NCBI RefSeq assembly: GCF_002934455.1
Contig: NZ_PTIR01000005.1
Span: 186,001-250,000 of the forward strand
DNA: 64,000 nt
Reading direction: 5' to 3'
Origin: Trinickia symbiotica
Lineage (GTDB): Bacteria; Pseudomonadota; Gammaproteobacteria; Burkholderiales; Burkholderiaceae
How positions within the stretch are numbered: position 1 is the first letter of the stretch; each line of letters begins with the position of its first letter. The notes under the pieces were generated by a model, which was not told the DNA's origin, searched no databases, and was given only the letters and a program-made list of their open reading frames with translations. The position numbers and the translations under genes are program-made. Positions 41,088-51,900 of this stretch are shown here, piece by piece.

Positions 41088-42893
41088 TTATTTCGCCGCC
41101 AGCGTGTTTTCGGCTTGCGCCGTTGGAGGCGCGGCAGGCGTCTGCGTCGCCGTTGTCGCCGTTGTCGCCGTTGTCGCCGTTGTCGCCGTTGTCGCCGTTG
41201 TCGCCGTTGTCGCCGACGCTGCGGCCGCGGACGCCGCGGGCGTGCCCGTTGCGCCAGCCGCGGCGGCCGGCGCAACGGGCCGCAGCATGGCGACGTCGGG
41301 CAGCCGCCCGGCTTCCCAGCCCGAGATAGCCGACTTCACGCGCTCGCTGAGCGTCGCGAGATCGTCTGTATCGGCGTTCGGAGGCACGAGGTCGACGCCG
41401 ACGGACGTATAGAGATTGGTCAGAGCCGTATGCACTTGCGCGATTTCGCGATCGTAGGTGAACTCGGCCACCATCGAGGCCAGATCGCGTCGGATGCGGT
41501 CGGCATCGGACTCTTCCTGCGCGCGCGACTCGTTCGCCGAGGCGACGCGGATTTGCTGCTCGACATCGTTGATCTGCTTGGCGATGTCGAGATCCTGCAT
41601 GGCGGCGAGATACTCCTGATAGCTCAGATTGACTTGCGTCAGGACGGCGACGCTCAACGCGAGCCGGCGCTCACGCGATACTTCAACCGATGCCTTTGCC
41701 GCCGAAATCGCCTTGGGCCCCTCGATCAGGTTGACGAGGTTGAACGTCGCATTCACGCCGAGCTGTGCCCAGCGCGGATTGAAGAGATATTGGTTGCTGT
41801 CGTAGTTGAGGCTGCCGAGCACGCCGACGCCCGGCATCATCTTGACGATTTCCTTGTAGACGTCTTGCTGGTCGATCTTTTCCTGATACGCCTCTTCACG
41901 CAGCTCGGGCCGCATGGCGAGCCCGAGTGCCTCGAGCTTGCGTGGATCGATCTGCGTGGCCGACGTCTCGACATCGAGCTCCATCGGGGCGAACTGGATC
42001 GGTACGTCGGTCGGCACGTTGATGAGCGACGCCAGTTGGACACGCGCCGTGTTCAGATCGGTTTCCATGCGACGCAGTTGGCCCACCACCGACAGCATGT
42101 TCTGCTGATAGTCGAGTCCCTGCAGTTGCGGCACGAGTTTCTCGCGGCTCGCTTCGCGCGCGTTTTGCAGCTGCTTGTCGGCTTCGGCGAGCAACGGCCG
42201 CAGGCGCGGCAGCAGCCGGTCGGCCGCGACGGCTTTCCAATACGCCTCCTGCGTGCCCTTCACGAGGTCGTCGATCACCTTGCGGCGACGCTCGACGGCA
42301 GCGTAGGTGCGATAGCCTTGCTGCTTCGCCTGGAAGTAGCTGACGCCGAGATCGAGCAGGTTCCACGAGAGCTCGAGCGAGGCCGTCGCATGCGAAGGCG
42401 GCTCCGAGAATGAGTACTCGAGCGACCGCTGCTTCGTGAGCTCGGACACGCTTTCGGCCGCGTTGTCGTTGCTGCGCCAGGTGTAGCCCGCATTGGCCGC
42501 GACGCGCGGCAACATCTGCGCGATCGCGAGGTCGAGCTGCTTGTCCTGCAGCGTCGCTTCGGTCTTCGCGAGCTGCGCGTTGTAGTTGTACTTGAGCGCG
42601 CGGGCGATCGCGTCGGGCAGCGTCAGCGGCCGCGTGAGCGGCACATAGGTCGCGTACAGCGTCTTGTAGTCGTCTTGCGCGCGCTTGAAGTGCTCGGCCT
42701 GAGAAATCGGCTCGGGCTTGATGGCGCACGCGGACAACACCGCGGCCGACAGCAGCGTCAGGCCGGTGACCCGCGCCAAAGAGGCCGCGCGCGCCCGCGA
42801 ACTGCCGCGGCTTGCCCCGTTTTCCGCATGCGGCTCGGCCCGCATCCGCCCCTGTCCAGCCGCGTCGTGGCGGCTGACGATGTCGTTCTTCAT
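41088..42893 (-). CDS. TolC-like outer-membrane efflux lipoprotein
   Basis: 601 residues. A late signal sequence ends in LLSAAVLSAC, a lipobox-like Cys near residue 56, so it may be lipidated. The TolC repeats follow (LPDAIARALKYNYNAQLAKT, LDLAIAQMLPRVAANAGYTW, and the second LGLAMRPELREEAYQEKIDQ), with long coiled-coil helices. The C-terminus is an Ala/Thr low-complexity tail encoded by a 9-bp tandem repeat. It lies 44 bp after the giant adhesin gene and is presumably its exit duct. Confidence 0.9.
   Translation of the reverse strand: MKNDIVSRHDAAGQGRMRAEPHAENGASRGSSRARAASLARVTGLTLLSAAVLSACAIKPEPISQAEHFKRAQDDYKTLYATYVPLTRPLTLPDAIARALKYNYNAQLAKTEATLQDKQLDLAIAQMLPRVAANAGYTWRSNDNAAESVSELTKQRSLEYSFSEPPSHATASLELSWNLLDLGVSYFQAKQQGYRTYAAVERRRKVIDDLVKGTQEAYWKAVAADRLLPRLRPLLAEADKQLQNAREASREKLVPQLQGLDYQQNMLSVVGQLRRMETDLNTARVQLASLINVPTDVPIQFAPMELDVETSATQIDPRKLEALGLAMRPELREEAYQEKIDQQDVYKEIVKMMPGVGVLGSLNYDSNQYLFNPRWAQLGVNATFNLVNLIEGPKAISAAKASVEVSRERRLALSVAVLTQVNLSYQEYLAAMQDLDIAKQINDVEQQIRVASANESRAQEESDADRIRRDLASMVAEFTYDREIAQVHTALTNLYTSVGVDLVPPNADTDDLATLSERVKSAISGWEAGRLPDVAMLRPVAPAAAAGATGTPAASAAAASATTATTATTATTATTATTATTATQTPAAPPTAQAENTLAAK
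41146..41208. repeat. 9-bp tandem repeat, seven perfect copies
   Basis: GTCGCCGTT repeated seven times without a mismatch, followed by the diverged copy GTCGCCGAC. It lies in the 3' end of the tolC-like gene and encodes a Thr-Thr-Ala run. Nine-base units keep the frame, so slippage would change tail length without breaking the protein. Confidence 0.95.
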
Positions 42894-42937
42894 GTCGGTC
42901 TTCGCTTTCTTGATGTATTTGGTTGAATGCTCGTCTG

Positions 42938-45900
42938 CTAGTTGCTGACCTTCGCCCCGTGCGCCGCCGCTCCGACAACGGAATGCACCATTTGCCGCGC
43001 CTGCAGAATCTTTCCGACCGGACCCGCGTTGCGAAGCTGCGCCGAAAAGGCGCTGCGTCCCGCACCGCGCGACGACTGATCGGTCCGATGACCGGATCTG
43101 TCATCGGTTTGGTGGTCATCGGTTTTATGATCGCTTTCGTGGCCGGCCTGCGTCCTATGCGATTCCGATACAGGCGGCGCGACGTTGAGTTGCGCGAGCC
43201 TATGCTCGAGATCGTGCGACTCGCGGCCCACCGTGATCTGGAACGTGGCCGTCGCCTGATTGCCGAACTGATCGCGCGCGACGATTTCGACCTCCACCGT
43301 GCCGCGCGAGCCGACCGGAGGGGTGCCCGTGAACGTCAGGCTGCGCGCGTCGAACTCGAGCCACGGCGGCAGCGGGCCGCCGCCGGGCGCGCGTGCTTCG
43401 TACTGAAGCTCCGCGTTCGGATAGGTATCGTTGAAAAGGTCGGACGGCACCGCGATGATCGACTGCTGCTGCTCGATGATGAAGCGGCTTCCGACCGACC
43501 CCGTTAGCCACACCTGCGGGATGATCGGCTGGCTGTACAGATCGGGCCGATAGCCGCGCCCTTCGGCAGGTGGAATGGCCCCGTCGTCCGGGAAATGATC
43601 TTGTCGCGACGAAGCGAACGGCGCGTTGGGATCGACTTGCCCGCCGAGCTTGTTGTAGTCGTTGGGCGCGTTGAAGTCGGGAATCAACGGATTCGAGTTC
43701 GAGAAGACAGGGCGGTTCGTCGCCGTCACCTGCGCCGTCAGCTGAATCGTTGCCGCGCTGTACGGCGTCGATCCGCCGACCGCGCCGAGATCGACTCCCG
43801 CCGCGTCGGTGACGGGCGTCGAGCCTGAGCTGTCGATGAGCCGCACCGTCAGCGCACCCGGCGTGCCGTTGAAGGTGCCGGACGGCAGGAATCGCAGGCT
43901 GTCGGAGGCGGCGATCACGAGGGCGTTGCCGTCGCCCAAGCCGTTCGCGGGTACGTTGATCCACGTCTTGCCGCCGTCGCTCGAATATTGCCACGTGCCT
44001 TGCGACGCGCTCGCCGCATCGCCGACGATCGCAATGCCCGCGAACGTATTCGCGGTCGAGCCCGTCGGATTCGTCGCGCTTTGCTGCTGATCGGCGCTGT
44101 CGTCGAAATGGCTGCCGAAAAGCGTCGAGACGCTGTCACCGGCCGGATTCCGGTCGCTTTGATTGACGGTGCCGATCGTGGCGGAGCCGCTCGCGATGGG
44201 TGCATCGTTGACGGGCGTGACGTCGATACCGAGCGTGACCGTCTCCGCGCTCACCGGTGTCGAGCCCCCATGGTGCGCCCCCGACACGTCGACACCCGTG
44301 ATGGCCAGGTCGCCCGTAGCGAGTTGCGTGCCGGTCACCGTTCCCGCAACGGCCGTAGCGGAGGTTTCGATGAGCCGCGTCGTGAGCTGACCCGGTATGC
44401 CGTTGAAGTCGGGCGTCGGCACGAAACGCAGCTCGGCCGAGGACGACAGCACGAGTGCGTTCGAATCGGAGAGACCCGCGCCGGCGATCGTATGCCACGT
44501 CGCGCCGTTGTCCGTGGAATATTGCCAGTTCCCCTGGCTCGGATCGGCCGCGTTGCCGGTAATGGCGATGCCCGCGAACGTATCGGCCACCGAGCCGCTC
44601 GGATTGTTCGTGCTTTGCTGCTGATCGGCACTGTCGTCGAAATGCGAACCGAAGAGCGATGCGACCGTTTGCGGCTGCGGCGCCGTGGTGTCTTCCGCGA
44701 TCGTCGGCAGGTCCGCGCTGCCCGATCCAATCGGTGCATCGTTGACGGCCACGACCTGAAGCGGAATCGACTCCTGCGCAGCCGAATAAGCGGATGCCGG
44801 CGTGTTCGTGCCCTGCCCGAACGTGCCGGTCGTCGGCAGCGCCGAGACCGTGCCGTTCGCGACGCCGTCGAACTGATCCCACGCGCGGAAGGTCAGCGCA
44901 TTGTTCACCGTACCGTTCCAGTCCTGCTTGGCCGGCTCGAAGTAGATCCGCGTATTCGCATCGGCCACGAGATGCAGTGCATTGCTCGACGAGATCGCGG
45001 TGAGGCCCTGCCCCGCGAACTCGGTCCAATGTGCGCCGTTGTCGGTGGAGTACCACCAGGTGCCTTCGCTCGTATCCGCCGCGGTGATCGCAACGCCGGT
45101 CGGCCCCGTCGTCTGGCCGTCGTGCGCGTTCGCGCCGTCGGTATCCGTCACGTTGCCGTTGCCGGTCAGCTGTGAGACGAGCATGCCGACCGCGCCCGTC
45201 GGCACGCCGTTGTCCTCGATCGAAGTCGCCGTCACCGGATTGCCGTTCAGGATCGGCGAATCGTTCGCCGCCACCACGTCGATCGTCGAAACGGCGGCCG
45301 TCGTCGTCGCATGCGTGACGTTGTCCATGACCGAGATCGTCACGTCGCGCGGGGTCGTGCCCGGCGTATCGCTGCTGTCGTAGTAGCTGACCGCGCGCAA
45401 CGCGGCCTGCACCGTCGCCGCATCGAGGTTGGTGCCCGTCAGCGTCATCGTGCCGGTGGCGGAGTCGAAGCTCGCGCTCACGCCGGATGGCAGCGAGCCC
45501 GTCACGACGAGCACGTCTTCGCCCGGCCGATAGTTTCCGCTGATCTGCACCGTCGCGCCCGAGAACGTATCGGCGCTCGTCACGGCGACGGTCGGATCGA
45601 CGGCGATGGCCACCGCTGCCGCCGAAGAATCGTTCGGCTCGGTGAACGTCACCGCCGACGCGCCCAGACCCGGTATTTCATTGAGGGTGACGAAGACCGG
45701 CGCACTGACCATGTTGCCGCCCGTACCCTGAGCGCCGGCGACGTTGTGATCGTCGAGCGTCGCACCGATGCGGATGCCCGTGCTGACGGTGCTGGTATCG
45801 GTGCTCGAGTAGGCGATGTTGTCGAGCACCTCTTCGACGGTCGTTGCGGTTGCGCCGGCACCGAACGTGACGGACAGTTGGCCACCCGATTCAGTGTACG

Positions 45901-48900
45901 TGCCGACATTCGTGCCGTTGTAGCTGACCACGCCGCCCGCGCCGAACACAAGCGGTCCCATCGCCGTGAACACGTCGCTCGCGCTCGGCGCGGGCGTGCT
46001 TCCGCTATAGCGCTGCAGCGTGAGCGTGGTGTTGCTGTAGTCGCCGAGCGCGTCGAGCTGCGTATCGCTGATGTGCGAGCCCGGCCCTGACAGACGCACG
46101 GGCGCGCTCCCTTCGACGTAGGAATCGGCATTGCCCCCCCACTGGGTGATGGCAGGCGGCGTATCGGGCGCCTGGTAAGAGAAATCGACGTTCGCGTGCG
46201 CATCCCCGTTCGCTGTGAACGAGGTCGAGGCGGGACTGCCCGTGACGGCGTTGCCGTCGTTGTAGGCGAGCGTCTCGTCGGCGGGCAGGCCGCCGCCGCC
46301 GGCGCCCGGCAGCGAGATGACGACCGTGCCCTGCGGCAGGGCGCCGAAGGTATAGGTGCCGTCGGCTGCCGTCGTCGTCGTTTCGGTGATGACAGTGCCG
46401 TCCCCTTCGGTGATCTTCGCCGTGACTGTCACGCCGGCAAGCGGCGTATCGGCCGAGCCGCCCGACGTGGCGTACGTGGTCGGATCGTTGCCGACGTCCT
46501 GCCAGAGGCGGCCCGAGGCCGTGGCGATCTGAGTCGTCGCGGCGACGCGATACGAATCGGGCGCACCGACGCTGGAATCAAAATCGCGGGCACCCGTGGT
46601 TGAGCCGACGGCACCGCCCGTCGATCCGTTGAACGTCTGCTGCCCGGCGAGGCTTTGCCAGACAACGGAAGCCGTATCGTTCTGCACCGTCTGCCCCGGT
46701 GCCACTTGCACCGTATAAGTGATGACTTCGCTGCCGCCCGCGGCCAATTGTCCGATTGCGTAGTTCAGATCGCTCGCCGTCGTGCCGCCTTGAGCCGCGC
46801 CGCCAACGCCCGTGCCCGTCGAACTCACGAACGTCACATTGCTTTCGTTCAGCGCGGCTGGATCGTCGACCACGACGTCGTACGCAGTCGATCCGCCTGT
46901 GTTCTTGACCGTCACCTGATAGGTGACCGTGCCGGTCGCATTGTCCACGGCGGTCGCCGTCTTCGTGACCGTCACGTTGGGCTCGTCGACCGCAACATTG
47001 ACGTTGTTCGACGTCACGCCGCCCACCGTCAGCGAGGCAGCCATCGCGGCCGCGCCTTGCACGTTCGACGCGATATTCGCCACCACCGCATTGAACTCGA
47101 CGATGACGTAGTTGCCCAACGCGGAGCCGTCGTTGTTCGACAACGTGCTGAGGTTGATGCTGACGTTGCCGCCTGCTGTCGTCACCACGTTCGACGACAA
47201 TGGACTAGTGGGCTTGTAAGTGGCGACGTCGCCGGCCGTCGTCGTCCCCGTAGCAGGATTGACGTAGTTGGCACCACTCGAATTGCCATCCTGCAACTGC
47301 GCGACGCTCGACAGATCGGTCGTGTCGCTCGATACGAGGTCGCCGTTCGGACTCACGAACGCGATGCGGGCGCTGCCATCGTTCAAGTACTCGAGTCCTG
47401 GCGGCAGCGTGAAGTTCAGCGTCGTCGGGTTCGCGCCTTCGGGAACCTGGACGTACGCGTGCAGCGTGACGATTTCGCCGACCGTCGCCACGATCGAGGT
47501 TTGCGTATTGGTCTGATTCGGCGTGTGGACCGTATCGGTGTTGTTGGACTCACCGGTGATCGACAGCACGGGCACGATCTGGCCAATCTTCACGGCCGTG
47601 CTCGCGCTGTCGGTGTACTTATGCCCTTGCGCCGTGCCGGGCTGCGAGTAGTAGGTGCCCGACGTACCGTCGTTCGGTGTGTCGACCGTGATCGTCGAGC
47701 CCGCTGTCTGGTTCGGTGCGACGGTCGCCCGGAATGTGAAAGTGGCCGTCTGGCCCGCGCCAAGCGTGGTGAGGCCGACCGAAAGGCCCGACGTATCCGA
47801 AGTCGATGGACCGGTGCCGCCGCTCCCGTAGGTCAGCGAGCCGGACACGTAGTTGAGCCCCGACGGGAGGTCGATGAGGTCCGCGATGTCCTGCGCCGGC
47901 GCATCACCGTTGTTCTTCAGCGTAACGGTATAAGTCAATTCTTCGTTGCTGTAGACGGTGCCGTTGTTGGCGATCGTCGTACCGGTGTTCGTGTCCTTGA
48001 CCGTGATCGCCTCGGTGACGTTCGGATCCACTTCGTGAATCGTTGCCGTCGAAGCGGGAGACGTCACCGAATCGTAGTTGATGACCGCGCTGTTCGTGCG
48101 AGCCGTTCCGTCGGCCGGCGTGTCCGTGGACGTTAGCGTGGCCGTATAGACGATCGTGATGGTGCCGTTGGCATCGACGTTGCTGTTCGTCAGTGCGCCG
48201 CTGCCGAGGGTGAACGTGATGGTATTCCCCGAGACGACCGACGTAACGCCGGTGCCTCCCACCGAGCTGACGCCGGTGCCGAAAGTCTGCTGCTCGATGC
48301 CGTTGAAAGTCATACCGGCCGGCAGCGAGTCGGTCACCGTCACATCATTTGAACCGTTCGCAGTCGTGCCCTGCGGCAGCGTGACGGTGATCGTATAGGT
48401 GACGGTCTCGCCGAGCGCGACGTTGTTGCTCGCGGTCAGCGCAATATCGGTCGAGTCGCTCGCTCCCGTGACAACCTTCGTGACGGTCGGCGCGGAAAGC
48501 TTGACGGTGGCATTGTCACTGAGCGCGGCCGCGTTTTCGCCGACGACCTGCGCCGACGTCCCGGAGCCCGATACAAAGCCGTTGCCCGTCGCGACACCGC
48601 CCGCCACGCTCGCCCAGTTGACGACGTTCGAGGCGAACGTCAGCGTATCGCCCGTTTCTTGCGAAGTCGGCAGCTTCAGATCATAGACGACATAGATGCT
48701 GTTGCTCGCGGCGACCGACGAGCCGAGCTTCACGCCCCCGGCGGCGAAGTATTGCGCCGCCGTCACGCCCGTTTCAATCTGCTGGCCCGACGAATTGTAG
48801 ATAGCAAAGTTCTGAACGTCGCTCGTCGTAAAGCCCGTCGGCAACGTTCCTTCGATCGTCACGTCATAGGCCGCCGCTCCGCCCTGGTTCTGCACGGTCG

Positions 48901-51900
48901 AGACGATTCTCGTCAGGTCGCCGCCGTCGCCGCCGGTCGCGTTCAGATTGTCGGCGGCCAACGGGTTGCCGCTGCCCGTGAACGGATCGGTGCCGGCCGG
49001 CGTTCCCGCTGCGGCGAACGGGGCGCCCGCGCCGCTCGGCGTCGTGGTCGTTTGCGACGGCCACGTGACGGTCGTCGAATTCGACGTATCGGCGGAGTAA
49101 GTGCCCTTCGAGCCGCCGCCGTCACCGACGATCGAGACGACGCCCGTCTTCGTGACCAGCTCGGGCTCTTGCAGCGGCACTTGCTTGATCGCGGCCGCCG
49201 CGACTGTCTGGCCCTCTGCGTTCGTGTAGGAGCTTCCGCCCTGCGTCGTCAATTGCAGGCCGTTCGCGAACGGCTTGTTCGACGCCACGACGCTGAAGTA
49301 GACGACTACCTGCTGACCGGCGGTGTTGTTCGGGTCGTCGCGATTGCCGAAGTTGAATGAAAGGCTGTTGGCCGTGCCGTCCGCCGAGACCGTCGGCGTC
49401 GCTTCACCCGAGAGCGGATTGATGAGCTTGTACGTGCCCGCGGTCGGGAACGCGTCGGCGCTGTCCATCGAATAGCTCGAGACAGTGCCGCCGTTCGAAA
49501 GCGGGTCCGTCGTCGAGAACACGGGCAAGGGCAAGTAGGCGGTGAGATCGAGATTGCCGTAGTCACCCGTCGTCAGCGTGTACGTCATGCCGTAGGTGAC
49601 CGTATCGCCTGGCTTGATGTCGGTGAGATCCGTGGTCTGCCCGTTCACCGCCACGACCTGCAGCACGAGCTGGCCCGGCGCGACCGTGTTCGTCACCGAG
49701 GAGCCGTCGGTGACCGTTCCGTTCGTTCCCGTGATCGTCTGCGTGCTGTCGTTCACGGTCACGACCGAGGCGCTCGTGCCCGTGGTCGTCACCGTATCGG
49801 TGATCTGATCCTTCTCGCGCAGGCTGTCCTGGCTGTTCACGTTCGTGTACTTGTCGAGCACCTTGGCCTTGAACGTGATGACACCTTGCGTCGGCCCGCC
49901 GCTGCTGTTGACCGACCCGCCTTGCAGCACACCCGCGAACGCCGCGCCGCCGAGATTGGCCTCGATGAGCTCGCCCACGTCGAACGTCACCGTCGTCGCA
50001 CCGGGATTCGATGTAGAGCCCGCATCGTCACGCGTATAGTTCCAGTTCGCGTTCGAGCCGCTTGCGGCGACCGTCTGGCTGTTGATCGTCGTTGCGACGT
50101 TGTTAGTCACATCGCCGAACGAGATGGTCCGCGTCGAGCCGCCCGTCGTCAGCGAAAGCTGCGGAGTCGCGTAGCCTGCGTCCGCCGGCGCGAGCAGCGT
50201 GACGCCGTCGCCGATCAGATCGGCGATATTGAGCTGGTTCAGCGCGTAATAGTCCGATACCTGGAAGTCGATCGAGTAGTTGACGATCTCGCCCGGCACG
50301 ATGTTGCCGTTCGGCGCATCGTCCGTCACTTGGATCGCGAGCGACTTGGCGACAAAAGAGCTCGATTCGGTGTTCGTCGAGCTGTCGCCCGAAATCGTCT
50401 GCGCGCCGGCCGAGTGATCGAGCGAGCCGGTGGGCGCCGTCCACGATCCCGTGTAGCTGTAAATCACCGTCGAATCGATCGTGCGCGGCTGCCCCGCTGC
50501 GCCGAGTATCGACGCCCCCGACGCATCGAATTGCGGCACGAAGACGGGAATCTTGATGACCGTCGGCGTATTCGAAGCATCGGTCGAAAGCGACGAGAAC
50601 GTCACCGTGACCGTGCCGCCCGCGCCGTTCACGCTCCCCGCCTTCGGGTGAAACGTCGCCGTACCGGTCACGCCGTTGGGCTCGGTGAACGTAATCGTGC
50701 CGTTCGTGTACTGCACCTGATCGGGCAGGTTGAACGTGAACGTCACGTTGTGCATCGGATCGGACTGCGTAACCGGTGCCGGTTGCAGCGTGATCACGTA
50801 GTCGAACGGAAAATCTGGCCCCGTCGCCGTTTCGCCCTCGTGCAGATCCGTCGTGGCCGATACGTCGATCAGCGAGACTTGCGTCGATGCCGTCTCCAGG
50901 CCGTCACCCGCGCTCGTCACGCTCGCTGTGCCGGCCGTGCCGCGAATCGAGGGATCGGTAGTCGGATTGTTGAGCGGGTCGGCGCCGTACTGGAAGCCGC
51001 CGATCGCCGAAATGTTCAGCGCCTGCCCACCGTGCATGCTCGACAGCTCGGTCGTGTTCGCCACCGAGAACGTGAGCTGGATCTGGGCAGCGGGCTCGCC
51101 CGGCGTGTAGCTGCCGAACGGCAATTGCAGGACGTACATCGTATCGCCCGCCTGATACCCGCTCGGCGCGGCGATGAAAAGCGGATTGCCGCTGCTGTCG
51201 AGCGCGAGCGGATGCAGCGCGCCGAGCGTGCCGACGTGGCCCGCGATGTTCGACGAGAGCGTCACCTTGTCGACGGTGACGGCCGCGCCGAGATAGGTGG
51301 CGCTCGTCAGCGAGACGTTTTCCGCCGAGTCGCTCGGCACGAAGAGATCGATGAACGGGCCGTAGCCGGCAGCGTTGGAAGCCGTGTTCTGAAACTGCAC
51401 GGTCTCGGTGAATGTGCCGCCGACGAGTACGTCGCCCGGCACCGTGCCCGAGACGAAAGAAACGCTCGGCACGGGGGTGTCGAGCACGCCTTGATAAGCG
51501 GCCATCGCCGCCGCGCTGAACGGCGAGTCGACCGCGAGCACACCCGTGGTGCGCTCGAGCGTCCAGTCGCCGCCGAGAGAAGCCGCGCCCGTCGCATCGG
51601 TCGACGCGCCGACCTGCGCGCCCGTCAGCGCATGGACGGTGTCGACGAACTGCTGCCCGCTCGCGCCCTGTCCGACGTCGCAGCCCCAAAACTCGATATC
51701 GGCGTTGGCGGACAGATGATCGCTCCACGACGCGACTTGCTGCTTGGCGGCCGCCAGTGTGTCGGCCGTAATCGGCGAGTTACCGAGTTCGATCTGGCCT
51801 GCGGAGCCGTAGGTCAGAAATTGGATCGCCGACAGATTGGAGCGGCCTTGCAACGCCGCCGTCACCTGGCTGATGCCGTCGCGATTCGGATCGATCACGA

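Noticed and set aside
41146-41208. CRISPR-like array
   Set aside because: Units are 9 bp with no spacers and lie in a coding frame; it is a simple tandem repeat.
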